This document shows positions 1-5,459 of a stretch of 5,684 nucleotides of DNA, one piece after another. The DNA comes from Acidobacteriota bacterium (lineage in GTDB: Bacteria; Acidobacteriota; UBA6911; JACQSX01). The translations under genes were made by a program, and so were the position numbers. The stretch spans positions 1-5,684 of the forward strand of contig JACQGG010000016.1 of assembly GCA_016199665.1 (NCBI GenBank), given 5' to 3'. The notes beneath the pieces were generated by a model that was given only the letters and a program-made list of their open reading frames with translations, ran no database searches and was not told where the DNA came from. Each line of letters starts with the position of its first letter. Position 1 is the stretch's first letter.

Positions 1-626
1 ATTTCTATAACATAGCCGTCTTCCCGCAGCCGCCCTTTGACGTACCAGACTCCATCCCAGCTATAATTATTGACGAGCCCGTTGTTGAGAACCTGTGAAT
101 CCCGCTGGCCGCCCGCAGGAGTCGTTGAAAAGTAGTAGCCGGTAGTACCGTCGCCGAAGGTGTCCACCAGTACCCCGAAGTAGTCCTGGTTTGTCCCAAA
201 GTCCCTGGTGATGTCACTAACAATAATCCTCTCGGGATTGCGGTCATGGCAATAAGCGCCGATGTAAAGATTGTCTTTGTCATACAAAATCGTCGTCTCG
301 ATCGCCTCTGTGGGAGGCACTCCTTCTATTGGCTCCCTCTGGATAAAATCTCCAACCGGCGGCGCCGCCTTCCAGGCAGGCTCATCCAGAACTCCATCAA
401 TGGTAATTTTTTGGGCAGTGTACGTGGCTATCGCCACGCGCCTCTCCTTTACCTGCTGCGCCTGGCTTTCTGTTGCGGCGGGCCCAAGGATCAAGGCAAG
501 CAGCCAGATCCTGGAAAGCCGGGACCTGTTGCATGGGGTCTGATTCAGTCGGAATCTCCCGCTGATCCTCCCTCCGCATGGGAGCGACGGTCGGCCTTGG
601 CCGCGATTCTGGCAGACTGAAGACAT
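1..626 (-). CDS. Secreted CBM9-like / DUF5916-family protein, N-terminal part (runs off left edge)
   Basis: The minus-strand frame is open from 626 to the left edge (208 residues visible). A hydrophobic stretch (IWLLALILGPAA, about residues 40-51) followed by SQAQQ looks like a signal peptide cleaved near residue 56. Next comes a domain typical of the CBM9-like N-terminal half of DUF5916 proteins: ITIDGVLDEPAW (about 74-85), ILYDKDNLYIGAYCHD, RDFGTNQDYFGVLVDTFGDG, GYYFSTTPAGGQRD and WDGVWYVKGRLREDGYVIE. In that family this beta-sandwich precedes a C-terminal beta-barrel-like region, here outside the window. The likely site is periplasm or outer membrane; the substrate is unknown and sugar binding is not demonstrated. 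The start is uncertain. ATG 626 is the only in-frame ATG after the stop at 657-659, but it has no clear Shine-Dalgarno and would put about 36 residues ahead of the hydrophobic core. Family assignment is firm, start position weak. Confidence 0.8.
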   Translation of the reverse strand, partial: MSSVCQNRGQGRPSLPCGGRISGRFRLNQTPCNRSRLSRIWLLALILGPAATESQAQQVKERRVAIATYTAQKITIDGVLDEPAWKAAPPVGDFIQREPIEGVPPTEAIETTILYDKDNLYIGAYCHDRNPERIIVSDITRDFGTNQDYFGVLVDTFGDGTTGYYFSTTPAGGQRDSQVLNNGLVNNYSWDGVWYVKGRLREDGYVIE

Positions 627-656
627 AGATTGCGCTGGGACATTCAAATGCAAATC

Positions 657-899
657 TCAGGCCCGACTCATGATGAGCATATCAAGAAGGTGCCTTGCGA
701 CGAGAAAAAGATGTCCCCTGTCAAACGACCAGCTATAGACAAAATCGCCAGACTGAATATTACGATCGCGGAACAGGTTGCAGGCAGCGTGGATCAGGGG
801 TTTGCCCTTGAAGTTCTGCATATTTCTATGGAACGTCTCGCTCAGCCAGTAATGGGTGAAATATCTTGTGCTTGCCGTCTGCGCAACCTCAGTCGTATT
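657..899 (-). pseudogene. Start-less remnant of a small protein, possibly PUA/EVE-like
   Basis: A minus-strand frame ending at TGA 657-659 reads as a convincing protein of about 70-80 residues: RYFTHYWLSETFHRNMQ, GKPLIHAACNLFRDRN, SGDFVYSWSFDRGHLFLVAR, then LLDMLIMSRA. The pattern of a Y-F-x-H-Y-W opening, an H-A-A-x-N-x-F-R helix and then G-D-x-V-Y followed by a short hairpin and L-F-L-V suggests a small beta-barrel fold of PUA/EVE type; this is an inference from pattern only. The frame begins inside the 3' end of the DUF499 gene and has no ATG, GTG or TTG before the internal methionine in HRNMQ, so the start is missing. It may be the remnant of a gene that followed DUF499 in the original locus, or could be reached by frameshift or coupled translation from it. 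The region is visibly less GC-rich than the DUF499 gene next to it. Confidence 0.4.
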
Positions 900-1986
900 C
901 GGTCCCAGCCTGACTTGTCACGAAATGAATCTGCACTTTATCCGCCAACCCAAGTTCCTCGAGAACCTGCCGCAAGTCTGACGCCAGGCCTCCGGCGCTT
1001 TCGGCGCTCACTGTGACGCTGAATTCCGCAGTCACCTTGAGATCGGAACCGGATCGCAGCTTTGGAAGAATTTTGGTTCCGAGGCGGTTCCAGACCTCCG
1101 GAGGGATCGTACCGGCGATACGCAGGGTTCTTGTTTGGGCGCCCGGAGCAGGACCGGGTCCAGGCTCGGGCGGGGGCTCCGATGGAATAACGGGCCGAGG
1201 CAGGGGGCCGGCCTCAGGCGCTGGTTTCGGCAGTACCCCGGCCTTGAGCATTTCCGCCGTAACCTTCCTCAACAGGAACACCCCGGCTTCAAAGGCGACC
1301 TCGTCGGGCGCCACGAGTTCCTGAGACCAGACCCGGTCGTAACTCCCGTCGGGCTTGCGACCCGATGCCACACCCAGGTCGCCGCGGCTGACGAACTCGA
1401 CGATCTTGTTCTTGAGGATTCCGTCCGGATCGACAAGGCGCGTGAGCGAGCCGTTGAGGAAACTCTGCCGCAGGCTCGCAAGCGGCCAGGCGCCCGAGTC
1501 CTTCAGCGCCGGTGGCCAGTTGCGCTCGAGGTAGCCGGCGCCGACAGATTCGTTGAGGAGCGCCTCGGACTTGAGCGCGCCGATCACCCGGCCGCACAGG
1601 GTCTCGCCGCTGGAGGAATGACCGGCGCCAAGGTCGATCACCTTCAGACCGTCTGTTTCCTGGCCGTCCGCGACGACTGCAAACCGGTAATTGCCCCAGA
1701 CCTCATCCTTGGCGGTCTCCTCGGAGTCTCTGACCTTGGCCTGAAGCTCCGCCCGGTCGCTCCTGTCGAACTCGCCGCCGAGGGTTCCCTCATTGATTTC
1801 TTTGGCCACCCTCTTCCACGCCAGCCAGAGCTCGATCTTCTCGCGCAGATCACGGCCCGGCTTCTTGAGGCACCAGACGAGCGCACCTGGATAAAGCCGC
1901 GGGGACTTGCCGCGCTGGCGCGTCCACTCAGACATCTTGTGGCGCAGGCTTCCAGCCTGCGAACACAGGCAAGATGCCTGTGCCAC
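889..1986 (-). CDS. Truncated DUF499 protein (C-terminal part of a defence-associated ATPase)
   Basis: This 365-residue frame closely matches my knowledge of the C-terminal part of DUF499 proteins, large (about 1000-residue) ATPases found beside DUF1156 methyltransferases and helicases in anti-phage loci. Recognisable blocks are RLYPGALVWCLKKPGRDLREK (about 30-50, quoted in part: LYPGALVWCLKKPGR), LKVIDLGAGHSSSGETLCGR (114-133), NESVGAGYLERNWPPAL (145-161) and SLRQSFLNGSLTRL (171-184). A Pro-rich linker (about 251-283) follows, then a terminal domain with GTIPPEVWNRLGTKILPKLR (292-311). The Walker A and B region that should precede this is absent, so it cannot be an active ATPase. The start is GTG 1986, inside a palindromic repeat that encodes the first 17 residues; ATG 1935 at the repeat edge is an alternative. 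Neither has a ribosome site. The gene is therefore probably a non-functional 5'-deleted fragment whose remaining frame happens to be intact. Family call is strong; function as a protein is doubtful. Confidence 0.78.
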   Translation of the reverse strand: MAQASCLCSQAGSLRHKMSEWTRQRGKSPRLYPGALVWCLKKPGRDLREKIELWLAWKRVAKEINEGTLGGEFDRSDRAELQAKVRDSEETAKDEVWGNYRFAVVADGQETDGLKVIDLGAGHSSSGETLCGRVIGALKSEALLNESVGAGYLERNWPPALKDSGAWPLASLRQSFLNGSLTRLVDPDGILKNKIVEFVSRGDLGVASGRKPDGSYDRVWSQELVAPDEVAFEAGVFLLRKVTAEMLKAGVLPKPAPEAGPLPRPVIPSEPPPEPGPGPAPGAQTRTLRIAGTIPPEVWNRLGTKILPKLRSGSDLKVTAEFSVTVSAESAGGLASDLRQVLEELGLADKVQIHFVTSQAGTEYD

Positions 1987-1989
1987 AAG
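1936..1989. repeat. 54-bp double-hairpin palindromic repeat (dispersed-repeat type)
   Basis: The outer arms CTTGTGGCGCAGGC (1936-1949) and GCCTGTGCCACAAG (1976-1989) are inverted repeats matching at 13 of 14 bases. Two smaller perfect hairpins are nested inside: GCAGGCT-TCC-AGCCTGC and ACAGGCA-AGA-TGCCTGT. The result is a cloverleaf-like structure. The sequence style (GTGGCACAGGC...GCCTGTGCCAC, translated as AQAS..SQAGSLRHK) is one I recognise as a repeat often mis-annotated as coding in Acidobacteriota and Verrucomicrobiota. It sits exactly at the junction between the truncated DUF499 gene and an oppositely oriented gene fragment. Confidence 0.75.
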
Positions 1990-1994
1990 GCTAG

Positions 1995-2123
1995 AGCCTG
2001 ATCTTTGACGTGGTTCGCCGTTTTGCTCAAACCCTCGGCATCCGTTTACCGGAATGGGAGGGACGGATTATTGAAACGACCAAAGGAGTAGTCCGGCTTC
2101 TTTCTGTTTCCGAGCGGCACTCC
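1995..2123 (+). pseudogene. Gene fragment, possibly from a DUF1156 DNA methyltransferase
   Basis: The plus-strand frame reads SLIFDVVRRFAQTLG, then IRLPEWEGRIIETTKGVVR and LLSVSERHS, which has the look of real protein. The motif (I/V)ETxKGxxRLLxVSER, after a FAQxLG helix, resembles an internal segment of the DUF1156 methyltransferases that accompany DUF499; I give this match moderate weight only. An in-frame TAG lies at 1992-1994, next to the palindromic repeat, and the recognisable part ends near 2123, just before the 3' end of the converging gene at 2127. It is thus cut at both ends and cannot make a functional enzyme. The open frame continues to 2306, but past 2123 it is only antisense to that gene. 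Its orientation is opposite to the DUF499 fragment, whereas the two genes normally lie in the same direction. Confidence 0.4.
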
Positions 2124-2126
2124 CGT

Positions 2127-4745
2127 TCACCTCAATGCGGTTACCGGAAGTGTCGTAAACTCACCTGGATTGGATCCAAGCTGGATGGCCGTGCCCACAA
2201 CGTTACCCCCTTCGGCTGTCACGGTAAGAGTCCCTTCAAATTCGGCGGTATCCGCACCTGGAAAGAGCTCCTGAATGAACCGGGCAGTGTGACCATTCGC
2301 CTTTAATTGCAGGGTGGCCTGGCCGCCGGGAACCGTTTCCGCATTTGACCTTCGGAGCGTCAAGGTCACTCTCACGGCCGCGCCGTCAGAGGCTATTGCC
2401 ACGCCGGTACTGAGCTTGCGGGCAACACTTCTTGTCGCTGGAATAATAAATCCCCGAGTTGGAATGCCCGCGCCCACGCCTGCAATCCCAAGACCGGGGA
2501 AGGCAAACCGCAACACCCCTCCGATGGCGCTGTCTGTGCTGGTCCTTGCCGATCCAGACACGAGACTTCCCTGACCGTCCGTACTGAAAATAAAACCGCC
2601 AGTGGGCTGGATGTCAAAAGAGACCCGGTCCACCGGGGACTGTCCGCCCACTGACACAGCCAGCCGGCTCCCCTCCTCGTCAAAGAAACTCAGTTCCCCG
2701 CGGGTGGTCGAGGCTGCAGGGTTGGTTAAAAAGAAGGAGGAAGTGAAGGTCGAGCCGTCGCCAAAATGGGCAAAGAACAGTTCCCTGGCCGTCGGCGCCG
2801 GATCAACTGGAACCACAGGTAAAGTCGTAAACTCTCCGGCGGACGCGCCGAGCTGAATGGCGGTCGCAGCGACCTTGCCGCCGGCCGTCCTGACGGTGAC
2901 GACTAACGTACCCTGGAAGCGGGCCGTATCGGCAGCGGGAAACAGCTCGTCGATGAACTTAGCCATGTGCCCGCTGGCGGCCAGAGTCGCCGTGGCAGAT
3001 CCTCCACCGATTTCACGCCCGTCAAGTCCTCGCAGCGAAAGAAACAGCTCCACGATGGCGTCGAGCGTGTTGGAGATAGCAATGCCGGTATTCAATCTTC
3101 TGGCCAGATCGCGGACTGCCGGCGTCATAAGAGCGGTTAGCGGGGCGCTCTCGCCCACTCCGGCAATACCGAGGCCGGGCGCAGAAAACCTCACGACCCC
3201 CGCAACTGGGATATTGCTGGCGACGCGAGCCGACCCGGTAACCAGATTGCCGATGCCGTCGGTTCGAAACGTCGCGCTGCCAAGCGGAGGGATTGAAAAT
3301 GAAAGAATGTTGACCGGAACCTTTGCGGCGAGCGACACGGCAAGTGGCTGCCCGCGATCGCTAAAAAAGCTCAGCAGACCCTGGGCGCTGCCGGTCTGTG
3401 AAGGATTGGTTAAGACGATGGAGGAAGCAAAGTTGGCGCCGTTGCCAAATTGAGCAAAATGTGTTTTCTGGTTCAGCGGCGCCGCCGCATAAATCCAGCG
3501 AAATGGAGTGTGATCGAAATTCAGATCAGGGTCGAATCGATCCGGCAACAGATCGCCGTCCACATTGTCCGGTGTTGGAGTGATCTCCGGATCGATGCAG
3601 TCGACGATGTTGTCTCCGTCGACATCCAAATAGCCGGCCAGGTAATGGAACGGGTGAACTTTCCCCTCGCGCGCCCGGATCAGCGGCTCCACATTTTCTC
3701 CAGTCCGCGGATTTACAATGGGGGTTTCGTCATTGAATGTAGTGGGACCGGTGGGGACAAGTTTTTCTGCGCCGACGAGGTACTCAGAGGGCAACTGAGG
3801 GAAATTGCGTCTGAGCAGTTCGTTTCCAAACAGTGCAGCAGAGAGCGCTCGTGGGTGGAGAAACAGATAAAAGGTTGCATCTTTTCCGAAGAATAACGGA
3901 CGAGGATTCAAATTGTAGTCCCCGGCCCGCCCTCCCGGCCAGCGCTGAACCCCAAGGCCGGAAGGCCCCCCGAGGTTATCAATGATTGCCACGGCATCGT
4001 ATCTTGGGAATCCCAGCTCGCTGCCGGCGGTCGTTGCTCCTCCCTCAAAATCGCTCCTGGGACGCTGGGTGAGTGCCACCGTGAAGGTGAAAGAAAAAAC
4101 GCTGGTCAATCGACGCACAATCTCCCGCTGCTCAATTCCGAGATTGAATCCCAGGCCTGTCACGATGCGGTCCATCTCGTAAGTGGCGAATAACTCCTGC
4201 AAGGCAGCCCTAACTTCTCCGGCGGTAATCCTGCCTTTCACTGAAGCCGGGATGAGCTGATTGTCCAAGAGTCCCTGACGATTCGATGCCGTGTCGATCA
4301 AAACGATCAGGACGTCAAAGTGACCATGGGTTCGCCCCATCCAGGGCAACGGCCTGCCGTTTTCAAGAAACATGCCTTCATAATGCTGGCTCTTGAAATA
4401 GTAACTTGGAAAACAGGCGGGTCGATACAGCCAGGTGGTGACTCTCCCCTCTTGCTCGGTGCTCCTTTGGAAAGAAACTTCTGAGTCCTTTGTGGCGTCA
4501 ACACAGGAAGACGTCACAACCGTCGGTGTGAGCATTTGACTGAAGCTCGGGTTGTCAAGTGGAACCGAGCTGAGTGCATCGACGGGTGGATGGGTATTCA
4601 AAGGCGCCGCGGCTGTCTGCAGCAGCCCGTCAGACGGAAAGCTCAGAAGACGCGTGTTGCTATCGCCCGATTGAGCCGCCAGCCGCACTGGCAACAAAGA
4701 ACTCAGGGCGAGCAGCCATAAGACAGCGTTCTTTCTACCCATCAT
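2127..4745 (-). CDS. Large exported protein with Asp-rich calcium-loop motifs and two tandem C-terminal beta modules
   Basis: An 872-residue protein of unknown function. The start ATG 4745 (or the adjacent ATG 4742) follows a strong AAGGAGGG site at 4751-4758; the longer frame back to 4826 lacks one and would place 27 charged residues before the signal. Residues 1-24 form a signal peptide (MMGRKN, then AVLWLLALSSLLPV, RLAA). Residues about 75-330 form a domain I do not recognise, with HGHFDVLIVLIDTAS (140-154) and YDAVAIIDN (249-257) resembling buried strands of an alpha/beta fold, and two cysteines (81, 111) that could pair. Residues 374-385 (DVDGDNIVDCID) and 394-407 (NVDGDLLPDRFDPD) are Asp-rich loops like thrombospondin type 3 or dockerin calcium sites. 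Residues 429-644 and 659-868 are two related modules, each ending in GEFTTLPV, rich in Gly, Ser and Thr and probably beta-sandwich. Expected location is outer surface or secreted. No protease or glycosidase catalytic motif is evident. The gene stands alone on its strand, and no clear terminator follows it. Confidence 0.85.
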   Translation of the reverse strand: MMGRKNAVLWLLALSSLLPVRLAAQSGDSNTRLLSFPSDGLLQTAAAPLNTHPPVDALSSVPLDNPSFSQMLTPTVVTSSCVDATKDSEVSFQRSTEQEGRVTTWLYRPACFPSYYFKSQHYEGMFLENGRPLPWMGRTHGHFDVLIVLIDTASNRQGLLDNQLIPASVKGRITAGEVRAALQELFATYEMDRIVTGLGFNLGIEQREIVRRLTSVFSFTFTVALTQRPRSDFEGGATTAGSELGFPRYDAVAIIDNLGGPSGLGVQRWPGGRAGDYNLNPRPLFFGKDATFYLFLHPRALSAALFGNELLRRNFPQLPSEYLVGAEKLVPTGPTTFNDETPIVNPRTGENVEPLIRAREGKVHPFHYLAGYLDVDGDNIVDCIDPEITPTPDNVDGDLLPDRFDPDLNFDHTPFRWIYAAAPLNQKTHFAQFGNGANFASSIVLTNPSQTGSAQGLLSFFSDRGQPLAVSLAAKVPVNILSFSIPPLGSATFRTDGIGNLVTGSARVASNIPVAGVVRFSAPGLGIAGVGESAPLTALMTPAVRDLARRLNTGIAISNTLDAIVELFLSLRGLDGREIGGGSATATLAASGHMAKFIDELFPAADTARFQGTLVVTVRTAGGKVAATAIQLGASAGEFTTLPVVPVDPAPTARELFFAHFGDGSTFTSSFFLTNPAASTTRGELSFFDEEGSRLAVSVGGQSPVDRVSFDIQPTGGFIFSTDGQGSLVSGSARTSTDSAIGGVLRFAFPGLGIAGVGAGIPTRGFIIPATRSVARKLSTGVAIASDGAAVRVTLTLRRSNAETVPGGQATLQLKANGHTARFIQELFPGADTAEFEGTLTVTAEGGNVVGTAIQLGSNPGEFTTLPVTALR
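2142..2771 (-). repeat. Second tandem module of the 872-residue exported protein
   Basis: This codes residues 659-868. It begins AHFGDGSTFTSSFFLTNPA and ends TAIQLGSNPGEFTTLPV. Shared landmarks with the first module are F-x-x-FG-(N/D)-G, LTNP, LSFF, TDGxGxLVxGSAR, PGLGIAGVG, GHxAxFIxELFPxADTA and GTLxVT. By eye about half the positions are identical, which indicates an old internal duplication rather than a recent copy. Confidence 0.8.
2814..3461 (-). repeat. First tandem module of the 872-residue exported protein
   Basis: This codes residues 429-644, from HFAQFGNGANFASSIVLTNP to TAIQLGASAGEFTTLPV. It carries the same ordered landmarks as the second module, including TDGIGNLVTGSAR, APGLGIAGVG and FIDELFPAADTARFQGTL. 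A Pro-rich spacer (VVPVDPAPTA, residues 644-653) separates the two modules. Confidence 0.8.
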
Positions 4746-4750
4746 CTTAG

Positions 4751-4758
4751 CCCTCCTT
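4751..4758 (-). promoter_or_regulatory. Strong Shine-Dalgarno that decides the start of the 872-residue gene
   Basis: AAGGAGGG on the minus strand lies 5 nt before ATG 4745 and 8 nt before ATG 4742. It selects these start codons over the upstream in-frame ATG at 4826, and the resulting N-terminus is a clean signal peptide. Confidence 0.75.
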
Positions 4759-5039
4759 AAAGGGGCTCGGCTTCGGGCAAGAGATCGATCACTCTGAAGT
4801 GAAATGCCGTTTCCGACCGGGAGCACATTCGGTCCCCATCCTGAATGGGGTGGACATTGAAAAGTGATCTGGGCCCTGCAAGATTGCCAGCCGACATTTC
4901 CTTTTTGGCGCCACTGGCCGAGAGTATACCTCCATCTGTTTCCAGTTGGGCCCGTTTTTGCTCCTAAGATCGTCCCATCGCTTCCCCAACCGCTCCTCCA
5001 CCGAGGAGACCGTCGCCTGAAAAGTATTGCATTGCCTCA
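4759..5039. other. Intergenic stretch, no convincing gene
   Basis: Open frames exist on both strands (for example 4789-5106 minus and 4864-5109 plus) but they lack ribosome sites, family motifs and plausible composition, and overlap each other. A small perfect hairpin, CCCCAT-CCTGA-ATGGGG, lies at 4834-4850, in the leader of the minus-strand gene, and could affect its expression. I found no good promoter for that gene: the best candidate, a TTGCAG at 4876-4881 on the minus strand, lacks a partner -10 box at proper spacing. Confidence 0.4.
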
Positions 5040-5069
5040 TTGGTTGGAAGAGACTCTTAGGCATACAAT
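5040..5069 (+). promoter_or_regulatory. Predicted sigma70-type promoter
   Basis: TTGGTT (5040-5045) as the -35 box and TACAAT (5064-5069) as the -10 box are separated by 18 bp. A ribosome site GGAGGG (5091-5096) and an ATG (5106) follow at proper distances. The transcript would run directly into the inverted-repeat element and perhaps on to the 5460 gene. Confidence 0.45.
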
Positions 5070-5105
5070 CCAATTCACATTTTACTTTCAGGAGGGAGCA
5101 GCGCA

Positions 5106-5336
5106 ATGAAGATTAGCCACGTTGCGGTGCAAAAATCACTTCTTGGGCTCACCGCTGAGACGCCGAGGGCGCAGAGGCATGGCTCTCCGCGTATTCTCCG
5201 CGATCTCTGCGGCTCTGCGGTGGCGGTCAAACTCATTTTGCACCGCAAAGTAGCTACGACAAAGAGGCGGAATCTGATCTTCGTTCGGATCCTTCGCCCC
5301 GGTAACTTTCAGTTTTTGGAAAGGGCGTTGGCGTGA
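5106..5336 (+). CDS. Doubtful 76-codon frame, largely translation of a repeat element
   Basis: ATG 5106 has a good ribosome site, GGAGGG at 5091-5096 (9 nt spacing), and a predicted promoter upstream. However, the segment QKSLLGLTAETPRAQR and the following residues come from the inverted-repeat element at 5114-5256, which in other genomes is often mistranslated as LTAETPRAQR-type peptides. There is no recognisable domain. Either this is a real gene whose body was replaced by the repeat just after codon 3, or the start signals are fortuitous. I would not treat it as a functional protein. Confidence 0.22.
   Translation: MKISHVAVQKSLLGLTAETPRAQRHGSPRILRDLCGSAVAVKLILHRKVATTKRRNLIFVRILRPGNFQFLERALA
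5114..5256. repeat. 143-bp inverted-repeat element (miniature repeat, 21-bp arms)
   Basis: The left arm 5114-5134 (core TTGCGGTGCAAAA, 5122-5134) and right arm 5236-5256 (core TTTTGCACCGCAA, 5236-5248) are inverted copies: 13 bp perfect, and 19 of 21 over the full arms. The 101-bp interior contains ACCGCTGAGACGCCGAGGGC and CTCTGCGGCTCTGCGGT, with short complementary GCAGAG/CTCTGC blocks (5171-5176 with 5205-5210). This wording is typical of an abundant dispersed repeat in environmental bacterial genomes. No transposase is encoded. It may be a non-autonomous mobile element or a REP-like structure. The sequence alone does not show a target-site duplication. Confidence 0.65.
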
Positions 5337-5342
5337 TATATT
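5314..5342 (+). promoter_or_regulatory. Predicted extended -10 promoter for the 5460 gene
   Basis: TGATATATT (5334-5342) has the TG of an extended -10 box one base before TATATT, which matches TATAAT at five of six bases. A weak -35 such as TTTTGG (5314-5319) lies 17 bp upstream; TTGGAA (5316-5321) at 15 bp is the alternative. The predicted transcription start, near 5349, falls within the left arm of an inverted repeat, and the leader would be about 110 nt. Confidence 0.42.
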
Positions 5343-5346
5343 CGAG

Positions 5347-5379
5347 TGACTACGTAGACTTCCAGGCCATGCGTAGTCA
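5347..5379. promoter_or_regulatory. Operator-like inverted repeat at the predicted transcription start
   Basis: TGACTACG (5347-5354) and CGTAGTCA (5372-5379) are perfect 8-bp inverted arms, centred 25 bp apart. The left arm also overlaps a second palindrome, CTACGTAG (5350-5357). Position just downstream of the extended -10 box would suit a repressor site. The cognate regulator is not in the window. Confidence 0.4.
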
Positions 5380-5413
5380 AGGTACGGCTAAAACGATTAT
5401 GCGAGAGTGCAAT

Positions 5414-5439
5414 GAAACATCCGGCGATTTGCCGGTTTC
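5414..5439 (+). promoter_or_regulatory. Bulged leader hairpin ahead of the 5460 ribosome site
   Basis: GAAAC (5414-5418) plus CGGC (5422-5425) can pair with GCCGGTTTC (5431-5439) around a GATTT loop, giving nine base pairs and a three-base bulge (ATC). It ends about 10 nt before the Shine-Dalgarno. It has no T-run, so it is not a standard terminator; it could stabilise the leader or affect translation. Confidence 0.3.
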
Positions 5440-5459
5440 CTAAATTGAGGAGGAGAAGA

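Noticed and set aside
5..283. 92-residue minus-strand frame
   Set aside because: It overlaps the CBM9/DUF5916 coding frame, which has clear family motifs; this frame is a shadow.
246..620. Plus-strand frames over the left-edge gene
   Set aside because: Antisense to the signal peptide and CBM9-like domain, with no motifs or ribosome site.
630..1016. 128-residue plus-strand frame
   Set aside because: The minus-strand reading of the same bases is more protein-like; this one shows no domain and crosses the DUF499 3' end.
1135..2001. 288-residue plus-strand frame opposite DUF499
   Set aside because: Long only because of high GC and antisense to strongly recognisable DUF499 motifs.
2040..2068. 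ATCCGT...ACGGAT inverted repeat as a terminator for the 872-residue gene
   Set aside because: Only 6-bp arms with a 17-base loop and no T-run; likely chance.
2857..3453. 198-residue plus-strand frame inside the 872-residue gene
   Set aside because: Antisense shadow of the first tandem module.
4789..5106. 105-residue minus-strand frame in the intergenic region
   Set aside because: No ribosome site, no domain, overlaps the promoter region and an opposing frame.
5114..5256. CRISPR array
   Set aside because: There are only two inverted arms, not regularly spaced direct repeats with unique spacers.
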